Assembly (NCBI GenBank): GCA_963853835.1
Contig: OY970826.1
Span: 76,750,929-76,814,928, forward strand
Source of the DNA: Calendula officinalis
Lineage: Eukaryota > Streptophyta > Magnoliopsida > Asterales > Asteraceae
Direction: 5' to 3'
DNA length: 64,000 bases
Positions 33,032 to 45,200 of this stretch are shown piece by piece. Positions within the stretch are counted from its first letter, which is position 1. Every line of letters begins with the position of its first letter. The notes beneath the pieces are model-generated. The model searched no databases and had not been told where the DNA came from. It was given only the letters and a program-made list of their open reading frames with translations. A program made the position numbers and the translations under genes.

Positions 33032-35310
33032 ACCCGTGAAATTATGATAATTATAACTGTAAAACTGTCATATTTTAACTAAAACTTGATTGTAGCTTAA
33101 TTTGAGAGATTAAATTTTGGTAATAGAAAGATCTGTAACAAAGATTTTGCAATATCTGTAATAAATCTTTCATGGGCGTGATGCGTGTTACAATATTATT
33201 CAAGTTATGAATAAGTAAAATGTATGTATATGTAAACCAAGTTTATCTGGAATAAGCAGTATGAATAATACTATAATACTCCGTAGTAATTGTTAGTTTC
33301 ACAATTTCCCCCAACATCTTTTATTTAAAATGACTTTTTGTGTTAAGTCGTTTTGAAATTAAGTCAATTAAGTCGAAATTAAATATATATTAATATTGAT
33401 ATCATGCGTAACAACTAACGATAATTGTAATAAGAAATAGATAGTTATACAAATTTAATTTGGAATTTTCTAAAACTTTGACATTGGAGTTAATTTCAAA
33501 CGTATTAAACTATTGTTTGTAACTTATTTACTTAATAAATTTACGTTCTTAAATTATAACATTGCTTAAAATGAATATTGTAAATGAGAGTATCAGACGT
33601 TTTGTCCTAAATTTAGTGGTAAAAGCGTCTGAAATAATATTTTAAAGGTCAAAACTTCATTCTATAGGGTAAACATTTATTAGATTATCGGGGTAAGTTT
33701 GGAAATGACCATGACAACGATTAGGTCTTGTAGATCACAAGCAAAGCTCTGCCATCTCTGAAACCCGTTATATACTCAAATACGTTTAAAAATGAATAAA
33801 AATACAGAGTATGAGACGTTTTGTTAATCCGAATTTATTCAAGTTCGTTCCAAGAAGTGAATTTTACTTTTACTCCAGCATTAACTACTCTTCATATGTA
33901 GGAGGAACCTTTTTGACATATGATTAAGAGTATAATACTAATGGTTCAATAAATTTTCTATAAATTTTATAAATATGTTAATATCATAACTTTTATTTCA
34001 TCTAACATAAAATGTGATTTAATCACATTTTGATATACCAAACTTTCAAACACAATGTGATTTTAAAATCACATTTTGATATACCAAACTTTCAAACACG
34101 CTATTGTACATACATGAGTCTAATTCTTGTAAGAGGCACGTGTACGTGTGTGTTCCGTTGCTTGACGCCAACCGAAGCCAAATACCGTCGGTCAAAAGCA
34201 AGGATTTATTGCAACAATAAGCTTAGTATTACTATAAATCATACGCTATGTGTGACGTGTTCATCTAACTAAAATGGTTAATCCATTAATAATTGTAATG
34301 ATTATTGCGTGATAAATTTTATTTACATAATACTATTAAGAGTATGAAAAAAGCATTCCAAATGCTTAAATAAACCTTCAAGTTTATAAACTTATAAGTC
34401 GAAAAAACAGACTCGTGAACTTATCGAAATTTTATAACCTAATAAGTTTAAACCCGAAAACAAACACCCTCTAACATTGCTTATGGCTTTATTGGTTTGA
34501 AGGAGTTCATACTTCATAGTGCAACCAAACAATATTTCCATTTAAAGTTCTAACAATCCCGAATTTCAATGTTTTTCAAATTATAACGACTTATGCTCGT
34601 ATTTATTTCACGATTGGACATATTTAACAAACTAATTCTAAACGAAAACGGCCCAACTTTGATTTGGTTTAATTTTAACCTCTAAAACTATCTTCATTGG
34701 TTATAACTGGGTGGGTCACAATAATAAAATATTTAAAAAAATGGAGGGGGCACCAAAAGGGTGTGGGCGTGTGGCCTAAGCCGTGGTGTGGGAATCGGTC
34801 ACAAGCAAATGTCATACTTTTATTTGTTTGTTTGATTTTAATAATATAAAGTTTTTTATCTATAAAAATCTAATGTTATCTGAATAAAAAAAAAATACTA
34901 AAATTCATTTTTTTGTCTATTTATTTATAGAGTATAAACTTGACATATTTTGTATTCAGTTTCAACCCATCATTTCTGAACCTTTTTTATTTCTTTGTTA
35001 TAATGAATCCTTCATATCCAAATTTCGTTTTTACTCTTAACCATTGGGGTACCGAGTTTCCTCAAAACCGGCCTAGTCCCTGTTCCCCGTGCATTTCCCG
35101 ATAAAAGAAACCCAAAAAACATAAATGTAATCATAATTCAACATTGTATGATAATAATAAGTTAATAACATAAAGTTATTTCGGGTCGGGTTGGGATTAT
35201 AGGCGTTGACCAGTACAAATGCACCAGTATAAATATGGATGTATGTGTGGAAGATGATCTCATTGAAGGCGTTGACTAACCTCTTACCTAAGTCATTCTT
35301 CATCATTTTA
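33032..35310. other. Intergenic, AT-rich
   Basis: No gene recognised in 2.3 kb. A 33-bp direct repeat (AATCACATTTTGATATACC...CAAACAC) occurs at 34021-34053 and 34067-34099. A GTGTGGGCGTGTGGCC stretch near 34760 resembles worn Harbinger-MITE sequence. The last ~300 bp probably hold the promoter of the reductase gene. Confidence 0.5.
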
Positions 35311-35315
35311 GCCTT

Positions 35316-35323
35316 TATAAAAA
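35316..35323 (+). promoter_or_regulatory. Candidate TATA box of the acyl reductase gene
   Basis: TATAAAAA about 480 bp upstream of the chosen ATG; implies a long leader. Not tested. Confidence 0.4.
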
Positions 35324-35793
35324 CTCAAAACTTCTTTCTATTTTACCGATCCCACGCCCTTTTTCCATATGATTATTTTATAATATCATAAACCCAAATT
35401 GAAAAATAACTACTTCCCGCCATCTTAGCCGTTGGTGTTCACAAGTGTGATTCAGTGGCAAAAAGGGAGCCTTTACCTTAATTCTCCTAACATTCATCTC
35501 CTTTTAAATCCCAACCATCTTTCTTTAACAATTCAACCAAATTCTTATCTTATTTTCCATCGATTTAATCTTTCTTTATTAGTTATTAACTATAAAATCT
35601 TGATTTTCTTTGTTTTCCTCTTTTTTTTGGGTAATTTGTTATTTCAACTTTTATTGTAGGAGATGATTAGCTAAAGAAAATAAAGTTCCCAACTTTACAA
35701 CCAACATCTTCCAAACTAGAAAATTCATCCCTTGTGTGATTTTGGGTTTTGGGGATTTTTCTTGTGGGATTGATTTACATTAATTTCTTGAAA

Positions 35794-38700
35794 ATGATGG
35801 GGACTATGTCTCTTGGTTCTTCAAACATAATCTTGAGAAAACGGGCGGTAATTAACAAGAATTATCCATGGTTGTTTAAGAAAAAGATCAATTGTTTGAT
35901 GTGTTGTCAAAGTCAAGGGAATGTGATTCGGAGTAATGGGTTATCGTCGGGTTCATCAAAAAGGTCGGCTATGGTGAATGCGGACCCCGGAATGGTGGTT
36001 TTGGATACCGAAAACTTGGTTTTGGCTCCAAACGGGAATGGGAATGTGAATGGGAATGGGAATGTGAATGGGAATGGGCCGGATTTGGTATCATATAATG
36101 GTGCTCAAAATGGTTCTATGATGGGTTTTAATGATAATGGTATTGGGATTGTGAATATACTTAAAGGAAAAGAGTTCTTTGTTACGGGTTCTACTGGATT
36201 TTTGGGCAAAGGTACAAATTAAAAAATTTTATCCCTCTTTTTTTACTTTATTTATTATTTTTAGTGCATGGTGTTCTTGATGTTATAACTTAAGTTTGAT
36301 GCTAACTTTGTGATTAGTTTAAGTATTGTTCAATGTGAAATGAGTCAACCCGACCCGTCCTATATGGCCCGTTACCCAAATTGCCCATTTTGCGACATCT
36401 AGGCACAACTCTAGTGTGTGTGTATGCATATAATACTTGATATTTACCCGTAAATTTTGCTCATTTTTGTGTCTAAATGAACAATTATTCTTCGACTTTT
36501 TAACTATTTGACATTTTTTAAACAATCGTATCAACTATCTAGTGTTCATCGAGAAGATACTACGAACCGTGCCTGATGTAGGGAAAATATATCTCTTAAT
36601 TAAGGCAAAGAGCATGGAAGCTGCAATGGAAAGATTGAAAAATGAAGTATGTATCATTTTTATTTTTTATTCTTTTTTGTTCTTGTGGGAGTCAATGGTA
36701 TCTACATATATATATATATATACCTTAATATCATTAGTTAGTAAAATTAAATTAATTTAATTTAGGATTGCATTACAGATAATTAATACCGAACTTTTCA
36801 AGTCTCTTCAACAAGCTTATGGGAAATCATATCAATCTTTCATGTTAAGCAAACTTGTTCCCGTGATTGGTAATGTTTGTGAATCTAACCTCGGGTTAGA
36901 TGAAGATGCCGCGAATGTGATAGCAAAAAATGTTGACATAATTGTAAATTCTGCAGCGAATACTACTTTTGATGAAAGGTTGGTTAATCTTCTTATTAAT
37001 AATTAATTTAAAAGTTCGATATAAGTAGTAAATATTTCGTGAAAATTGTTGAACGATAATGCAGATATGATGTAGCCCTTGACGTAAACACGGGAGGTCC
37101 TAGTCGCCTTATGAGCTTTGCAAAAAAGTGCAAGAAACTCAACCTTTTCCTACAAATTTCGACAGGTAAAAACCATGTTTTTTCAAACTAATGAACAAAT
37201 TTTATTTTATTATGATCCTAAAAACGTGTATTATAATAATGATTTTGACCATTTTTGTGTTACTTGTAGCATATGTTAATGGACAAAGACAAGGAAGAAT
37301 TATGGAAAGGCCGTTTAGTGTAGGCGAGAGTATAGCACGGGAGAGCCTTATGTATGGTAATCATATGCCGAATTTGAATGTAGAAGATGAGATTAAAATG
37401 GTTTTGGAATCGAAGAAATCTTTCGGGGAAAATGTGGTGGCTCAAAAGTTAAAGGAGCTTGGATTAGAGAGGTATAATTGATATGTATATAATATACGTA
37501 CATTTTTCATCCGGTTGCTACAAAGTTAAAATGGCGTACGAAATGACTTTTTTATGTTCGATGTTTTGATTAAAACAGGGCAAAACTATACGGGTGGCAA
37601 GACACGTACGTTTTCACTAAAGCGATGGGAGAAATGATGATTGATAAACTTGGAGGAGACATACCCGTTGTCATAATCCGGCCAAGTGTAATTGAAAGCA
37701 CTTATAAAGAACCATTCCCCGGATGGATGGAAGGAAATAGGTACACTTTTTTTTTTGGTCAATTTGAGTAATCTTTAAATATTGATGTATCAATCAGTAA
37801 CTTGGGCTCAACATGCTATACTCGCGGGGAAGGAAAAACAAGCGGTTTACGCTTTAGTAGCTACTGTTTCACTGGCTCTAGTATTCACCGCCTTTCAAGG
37901 AATGGAATTAAAAAATTATATTATCGTGATAAAAAAACTAAACTTTTCAATACAAATTTTGGAATGTTTTAAGCATTAAAAAACAGAAAGGATGATTTTT
38001 GGCCCTTTTGATTCATATGATTTGTTTCCTTTATAGCAAATGGGTCAAAACCGCACAAATTTCTCTTCCTTAATATGTCAACTTGATTCACTACTTGAAC
38101 CAAATAAAACTCACTATAAATCATTATAAACTTCAAGATTCATACTTTTTCTCTCATTTGAAGGATGATGGATCCAATTGTGCTTTACTACGGAAAGGGA
38201 CAACTTAGCGGATTTCTTGTTGACCCGAATGGCGTTCTTGATGTCGTAAGTGAATTTTCTTGATAATATCCATATTTCCGTATCTTAAATCTTTAACTTT
38301 GTACATAAATACCAAAAAACCCATTATAGGTTCCCGCGGATATGGTGGTGAACGCCACCATGGCAGCCATGGCAAAACACGTGGTGGGAGGGAAAACCGA
38401 AGAAAAATACATATATCAAATAGCTTCATCTGTAGTCAACCCGTTGGTCTTTAAGGATTTAGCAAAGCTACTATATGAACACTTCAATTCATCACCATGT
38501 TTGGATTTAAAGGGTAGGCCCGTTAATGTACCGATTATGCAACTTTATCGTTCAATGGAGGATTTCTCGGCTCATTTATGGAAAGACGCGGTTAACAGAA
38601 GTGGGTTGAATAATTCGGGTTCTACAAACAAAGGGAAGTATTCACTTAAACTTGAGAATATTTGCAAGAAATCAGTGGAGCAAGCGAAGTATTTGGCAAA

Positions 38701-39132
38701 TATATATGAACCATACACATTTTATGGTGGAAGGTAACATCATACTTTAAGTTCAAAATGAATATACACGTTAAGTCCCTATATTTATTTTTCTTTTTAG
38801 ACTTTTGGCCCAACTAGTTCATAAGGGGTTTTTTTAATCATAGAGATTGAACTCTATACCTTTCGAGTATCTCACCATTTTTAAAGACCAAACCATATCC
38901 ATTAGTGCAATATTATCGCTGTTATGAAGTTGGTAATATATGCAATATTTGTGTATATTTTTTTAGGTTTGATAATAGCAACACTCAAAAATTAATGGGG
39001 ATGATGTCAGAAGAAGAAAAGAAGACATTTGGATTTGATGTGGGCAAAATAGATTGGAGAGATTACATTTCAAATGTCCATATTCCAGGGCTAAGGAGGC
39101 ATGTAATGAAGGGAAGAGGAATGTGCACCTAA
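35794..39132 (+). CDS. Fatty acyl-CoA/ACP reductase, MS2/FAR2 type, 9 exons, 612 aa
   Basis: Exons: 35794-36211, 36543-36646, 36779-36978, 37065-37165, 37270-37471, 37579-37740, 38164-38245, 38330-38733, 38967-39132 (1839 nt). Enzymes of this class reduce fatty acyl substrates to alcohols with NADPH; Arabidopsis MS2/FAR2 works in tapetal plastids for pollen exine. Seen: an N-terminal extension fit for plastid import, an asparagine/glycine repeat (NGNGNVNGNG), the Rossmann motif TGSTGFLGK, the active-site YVFTK, VVIIRPSVIESTYKEPFPGW, GQLSGFLVDPNGVLDVVPADM, and the C-terminal sterile domain ending NVHIPGLRRHVMKGRG, an ending characteristic of the MS2 group. Length is close to Arabidopsis MS2. 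All borders follow GT-AG and keep frame. Confidence 0.95.
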
Positions 39133-39446
39133 AATAATCAACGTTTACACTATTTGCAAATTTCTATAAATAGAAACCTTATTTTAATAAATTATTTTCT
39201 TTTGAATCAAACTAATGTAGTTAACTTCATTAAACGTTACACATTAATGTAATCACATGTTGTAAGTGTAACTGCTTTTCAAGATTATAACATTAGTTAT
39301 AAAAAATGTCAATAAGAACTAATGTATTGCTTCCTATTAAATCTATGTGTTTTATTCTCCTACCAATAAAGATTGACATGTGGAATCATACAATTCTAAC
39401 GAATACTCAAAGTAATCATGACGCACAAGCAATGTGAATGTACTTA

Positions 39447-39739
39447 GAGCATTAGGTGTGGTAACATGGGTCGGATGGCCACCCATGCGCCACATCACTA
39501 TTTCACATTTCACATTCAAAACCTCAAATACTCCCACTACCATCACTAACCAATAATACTCATTTGGGACCCACCAAAATACCCTTCACTCAAAAAATAC
39601 CCATCACAATTATGTTCTCTCTCATCCGTTGGTTCAATGGCGTATGGCTTCACTCACATAGCGTAGGGTACAGTGGCGAAGCCTATGTGGCACAAAATGG
39701 GGTTCCACCTCATCTCACTCGTTACTGTACCGCACTCTC
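39447..39739. mobile_element. PIF/Harbinger (Tourist-type) MITE
   Basis: Ends GAGCATTAGGTGTGGTAAC and, reversed, GAGAGTGCGGTACAGTAAC, flanked by TTA at 39444-39446 and 39740-39742. 293 bp. Its CACATCACTATTTCACATTTC block recurs in the element next door (39754-41629). Confidence 0.88.
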
Positions 39740-39753
39740 TTAGGCTATACTAA

Positions 39754-41629
39754 GAGTGATGGGTGTGGTGGCTTAAGCCAAACCGCCACATCTGCGTCAC
39801 CTCTGCGCCACATCACCATTTCACATTTCACATTCAAAACCCCCAAATACCCCATCTACCATTACTTAAGCCATTTGGGCCCCACATCTTTTTTTTTTCT
39901 TTTTCCTTTTTTCAAACAACTTAATATTTCATTAAAACAACAAATACAAACTACAAATTAAAAAAATACAAATACCGAATAACTAAAAAAAACCAAAAAA
40001 AAAAAAAAAAATTACCGAATTTTTTTAAAAAAATTCCCGAAAATTACATACGATTTTCTTGATATCGTTGTCAAATATGGTCCATAATATTTCGTTGGAG
40101 CGATTCGTGTGTACGTTTATCACGTAATTCCCTTGATCTCAGTCGTTGTATTTCGGCTCTCTCGATCCAAGTACGTTGTAAATTAAGTTGTGGAGTAACA
40201 TACAACTCGTTCATATCGCTTATGGCAAAGTTTTGATCTTTTACAATCATGTTATGCAATATGATGCATGCGTACATGGTTCTACGTAGCTTGTTGACAC
40301 TCCACGAACGAGCCGGTTGGCGAATAATCCCCCAACGCCCCTGTAAGACACCAAATGCACTAACTACGTCTTTTCTTGCACTTTCTTGTCTTCGTTTGAA
40401 GTAAGCACGTTTTTCGTCTCGTGCAACAGTAAATGATTTGACAAAGCTTGCCCATTGTGGGTAAATACCATCAGCTAGGTAATACCCGTTCGGATAAGTC
40501 ACTCCATTTACAACAAAAGGGACCGAAGGAGCAATATCGTCAAGAAGGTTATCAAACAAGGGTGAGTTATTTAACACAGTGAGGTCGTTATTGGCACCCG
40601 CAACCCCAAAAAATGCGTGCCAAATCCACAAATCTTGCGAGGCGACAGCCTCTAGTGTTATAGTTGGGTATTTTTTATCACCCCTACCATATTGGCCGTG
40701 CCAGGCTTTTGGACAGTTGGTCCACTCCCAATGCATACAATCTATACTACAAAGCATTCCAGGAAACCCATGAGCGTTCTCGTGTTTTGTATATAGGTTT
40801 TGAACGTCATGGATGTCGGGTTTCCATAAATACTCAGCGGTATATAAGTCGATAATACACTTGGTAAAATGATTTAGACAATCACGTGCACAATGTTCAC
40901 CAATTTGTAAATATTCATCAAGTGAATCAGGTGTTATGCCATACGCCAATTGGCGAATGACAGACGTGCATTTCATTATAACACTAAAACCCATTAGACC
41001 GGTGGCATCCGGTCGTACTTTAAAAAATCCAAAATGGTCGGGAAGAGGTTCAGCAGTATAGTTAGAAATACCTTCGACTATTTCTAAGAATAATCGCCTG
41101 CTCATACGAAATCGACGCCGGAAAACCGTCTCAGGGTACTTTGGATTATCACCAAAGTAGTCATCCAATAAACATTGCTCGGCAGCTTCACGATCTCGAT
41201 AGACTGGCACGCGACTCCGGGTTTGTTGAGCTTGTTGGCGTTGCATGTATTGATGCGCTTGAGTCATAAAAAAAATATCCGTCTCATCGTCGACATCGGA
41301 CGAATAACTTCCGGGATCCATCAAATTTCGACGCATTTTGATCAAAGATTGTGTAGAAAATATTGTGTGAAAGGGTTTAGTTTGAGAAATGGTGAGAAAT
41401 GTTGTGTGAAAATATTGTATAAAAGGGGTGGTATTTATAAGGGTTAAATGTTTATTTAAAAAAAAATTTAATTAATTTTTTTCAAAAATAGCCGTTGCCC
41501 AACGGCTAGTCCACGTGGCAGCGTGTGGTTGGCTCGTTGGGTTCGTCGATGGTCCGGCGCCGGTCTTCACTGGCGTAGCGCACGGTGTGGTGGCGCGCCC
41601 ACCACCCTTCGTTACCATACCGCCCCCTC
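39754..41629 (-). mobile_element. PIF/Harbinger transposon carrying a transposase gene
   Basis: Ends GAGTGATGGGTGTGGTGGC and, reversed, GAGGGGGCGGTATGGTAAC, flanked by TAA at 39751-39753 and 41630-41632. 1876 bp, with only the transposase; the ORF1 (SANT/Myb) partner is missing. Inserted 11 bp from the MITE on its left. Confidence 0.88.
40071..41336 (-). CDS. PIF/Harbinger transposase (DDE_Tnp_4), 421 aa, third catalytic residue apparently lost
   Basis: The first ATG is at 41336. Seen: the helical N-terminal part (DDYFGDNPKYPETVFRRRFR, ITPDSLDEYLQIGEHCARDC), then the RNase H-like core: SIDCMHWEW (first D), ANNDLTVLNNSP (second D), YYLADGIYPQWASF, and ARKDVVSAFGVLQGRWGIIR. In related transposases this last motif reads DVERAFG, whose E is taken as the third catalytic residue; here GAA CGT has become GTT AGT (V-S). 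The frame is otherwise complete. Such enzymes need an ORF1 partner, absent here. Likely recently inactivated; a binding-only role is possible but unsupported. Confidence 0.88.
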   Translation of the reverse strand: MRRNLMDPGSYSSDVDDETDIFFMTQAHQYMQRQQAQQTRSRVPVYRDREAAEQCLLDDYFGDNPKYPETVFRRRFRMSRRLFLEIVEGISNYTAEPLPDHFGFFKVRPDATGLMGFSVIMKCTSVIRQLAYGITPDSLDEYLQIGEHCARDCLNHFTKCIIDLYTAEYLWKPDIHDVQNLYTKHENAHGFPGMLCSIDCMHWEWTNCPKAWHGQYGRGDKKYPTITLEAVASQDLWIWHAFFGVAGANNDLTVLNNSPLFDNLLDDIAPSVPFVVNGVTYPNGYYLADGIYPQWASFVKSFTVARDEKRAYFKRRQESARKDVVSAFGVLQGRWGIIRQPARSWSVNKLRRTMYACIILHNMIVKDQNFAISDMNELYVTPQLNLQRTWIERAEIQRLRSRELRDKRTHESLQRNIMDHI

Positions 41630-41632
41630 TAA

Positions 41633-42281
41633 GAAGCAAGTTTCAGTTTCAGTTGTTTGAACATGTATATTATATATTCAATAATGAGTTATTTTAAGAT
41701 TAAAGTGTATATTTAGTGAACGTCAATACAAATATATTGTTTCACCAACAAAATCAATTATAGTCCATCTATTTTTAATTAAGTAAACAAATCTTTTATA
41801 CAAAGGATTTAAGAAATTAAGTTTAGTGTCATAGTCTAACAATTTAAGGTATTATGATTAAGGTTTTTCTTTGATTGTATGTTTTACAAAGGTAGCCACA
41901 ATTCTGGTGCACTTTTTTAAATAAAAGAAAGTTAAACCAAGCATAAAAAATGTTCGTACGTGCCCCCTTAACTAATTAAAAATATCAAATCTTTCCCTTT
42001 TATATTAATCCAGCAGTAGCACTTGCTATACACTTGTTGGGCTAAACTGCTAAAGGCCCTTTTATAGACCCATTAACAAAGATGCAAAATGCGTTGGAAA
42101 AATTTGATTCTCCTCGAGATACTCTGTTTACGAGAAGAATTTGTTAACAAAAAATAATTGAATCTGTCATGAATCACGGTTGGTGAAAATTTCCGTGAAT
42201 TAGATCTTCATCGGAGCAAAATTGTGAATTTTATTAGGGATTTCATTTTAAGATCTGCCACCGACAACCACCACCACCACC
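41633..42281. other. Upstream region of COG1
   Basis: AT-rich, no gene. AAGGCCCTTTTATAGACCC near 42055 could be part of the COG1 promoter. A CCACCACCACCACC run precedes the ATG. Confidence 0.45.
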
Positions 42282-45200
42282 ATGAGAGTGGCAGGCCAAT
42301 CACCACCACCGTCATCGCCGGGACAACAATCACCACCACCGCAATCTCCATCTACATTAACAGCAAAAGATGCTGAATCTCTCTTCCGTACAAAACCTAT
42401 ATCGGAAATCCGAAATGTCGAATCCGCAACCCGAAAACAGATCCAGGATAAAAGCGAAGAGCTCCGGCAGCTTGTCGGCAATCGTTACCGCGATCTCATC
42501 GATTCCGCCGATTCAATTGTCAACATGAAGTCATCCTGTCACTCCATTTCCAGCAATATATCCGCCGTACACGACGGTATTCTTCATTCTCTTTCATCTA
42601 CCACAATCAATCCTAATTCCGCATCTTCGAATCCAGCTAGGGCTCGAATTTACGGTATTGCGTGTCGTGTTAAGTATATAGTTGATACTCCTGAAAATAT
42701 ATGGGGATGTCTAGATGAATCAATGTTTGTAGATGCAGCTGCACGATACATGCGTGCGAAATTAGTTCATCATGGTTTAACAAGCAATGATGATAACAGA
42801 AGTGTGCTACTAAAGTTTCCTTTGTTACAGCATCAATGGCAGATCGTTGAAAGTTTCAAATCACAAATCTCGCAACGTAGCCGTGAGAAATTGTTGCTGG
42901 ATCAAGCTGTAGGGCTTGAGATCTCTGCTTATGCTGATGCTCTTGCTGCTGTTTCGGTAATCGATGAACTTAATCCAGCTCAAATTCTGAAACTATTACT
43001 CGATTCAAGAAAAACTTGTGTTTCTCAGAAATTAGGTAGTTGTAAAGTGGCTAGTGAGGATGTGATAATGGTGTTTTGTGAAGTATTGAAGGTGATTCAA
43101 GTTAGTGTAGCTCATGTAGGAGAGTTGTTTTTGCAGGTTTTGAGTGATATGCCTTTGTTTTACAAAACAGTACTAGATTCACCCCATGTATCTCAATTAT
43201 TTGGTGGAATACCAAATCCAGATGAAGAAGTGAGATTATGGAAATTGTTTAGGGACCAATTGGAGTCAGTAATGCTAATGCTTGATCGTGAATTCATTTC
43301 CAAAACATGTTTGGAATTTTTAAAAAGTTGCGGGAAGGAAATTGTTAACAAAATCAATGGTCAATATCTGATCGATGCAATTAATAACGGTCAACAGCTT
43401 TCTGCAGCTGAGAAGTTGATTAGGGAAACTATGGAAGGAAAAGATGTTTTGGGAGGAAGTTTAGAGTGGTTAAAAACCGTTTTTGGATCTGAGATTGAAA
43501 ATCCTTGGAGTAGAACACGTGAGCTTGTTTTAGGAAATGATGATGATCTTTGGGATGAAATATTTGAAGAAGCTTTTGCAAGCAGAATGAAAGCGATAAT
43601 TAGTTCTGGATTTAATGATATGAATAACATCGTTAATGTGAAGGAATCGATTTTAACAATTAATGAAAATCCTGGTGATCAAATCGATTTCCAAGCTTTC
43701 TTGAATCGATCTCCTTTAGGTGGTGGTGTTTGGTTTTTGGAGCCCACTAGTAAAAAGGGTAATTTAGTCACTAGCCCTAAAGTTTCTCACGAAATTAGTG
43801 ATTATCAAAGGTGTTTAAATGCTTATTTTGGTGATGAAGTTGGTCGAATTCGAATGGCGGTTGATAATCACTGCAAGAATGTGCTTGAAGACCTATTAAC
43901 CTTTTTAGAATCCCCAAAAGCTTCTTTGAGATTAAAGGAATTAGCACCGTATTTACAAACTAAGTGTTTTGAAAGCATGTCAGCCATACTTTTAGAGCTC
44001 AAGAACGAGTTGGAAAACTTGTATTCCTCACTAGAAAATGGCAAAAATGAAGATAATTCTTCACATTCTCGAGCTATAATTGTTGAGAGATCGTTATTTA
44101 TTGGAAGATTATTGTTTGCATTCCAGAAATACTCAAGAAATATTCCTGTTATTCTTGGTTCTCCTCGAATGTGGTTGAATGAAACTATTTCTTCAGTTTC
44201 TGGTAAAGTGGGCCCACTTTTGAGATATTCTAGTGGAATGTTTGATTCTTTTACTTCTGAAAATAATGGGAAAAAAGTGCTTACTTCACCAAGAAGACAA
44301 TCTTCAGTTCTTGCTTCTGCATTGTTTGGAATTGATGACAATTCAAGCCCACAACTTGGTGATTTTAGAAAAACGACACAAGAACTTTGTATTAAAGCTC
44401 ATTATTTGTGGATAACTTGGGTTTCAGATGAACTCTCAACTGTTCTTTCAAACCGTCTTAAAAATGATGAAAGTTTATCTGCTACCACTCCCAGGAGAGT
44501 AAGTGACCGTTAATTATACTTTTTATTGGATTTTTAATTTCTTTTTTTAAGATTTCTTTTTTATTCATTCTTTTATTGGATTTTTTATAAAAGTTTTGTT
44601 TTTTTTTGTATGTTGCAACAGGGTTGGGAGGAAACAATTGTTAAACAAGACGAATCTGCTGAAAATTCATCAGAAATGAAGATTTTACTTCCTTCGATGC
44701 CGTCATTATATATAACCTCGTATTTATTTCAAGCATGTGAAGAAATTCACAGAGTTGGTGGTCATGTTCTTGATAAACCAATTTTGCAGAATTTTGCTGC
44801 AAGATTACTGGAAAAGGTATTATTATGTATACTTAGATTTTAAAATTAGTGATAATATATTTGAGCCCCCCCAAGTATTCAACTTTTGTCATTAACTCCT
44901 GTCAAATATTGTATCTTGTGTCATTTATACCAATTTCAACAAAAAAACAAGTTTAAATGAAAAAAATAATAATACCCTTAAGGGTTCTTAAAGATGATTA
45001 AAAGTACTTTTGATAATGCTAGCATAAAAATAACATATAGTATTAAAATTGGTCTTTTAAAAAACTTGAGGGACTTTATTTCATTTGACATTATCTTTTA
45101 TATATATGTATCTTGAGTCATTTATACCAATTTCGGCAAAAACATGCAAAATGACGAAGACCACCTTAAGATTTTAATTAAAAAAAGTATATCTGATGAA

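Noticed and set aside
34690..34810. Another Harbinger MITE
   Set aside because: GTGTGGCCTAAGCC looks similar to the element at 39.75 kb, but no pair of ends with TWA duplications was found.
35432..35659. Separate gene upstream of the acyl reductase
   Set aside because: A T-rich leader-like frame between the TATA candidate and the ATG at 35794; more likely 5' UTR than protein coding.
42248..42481. Minus-strand frame over the COG1 start
   Set aside because: Shadow of the CCA/CAC repeat and COG1 codons.
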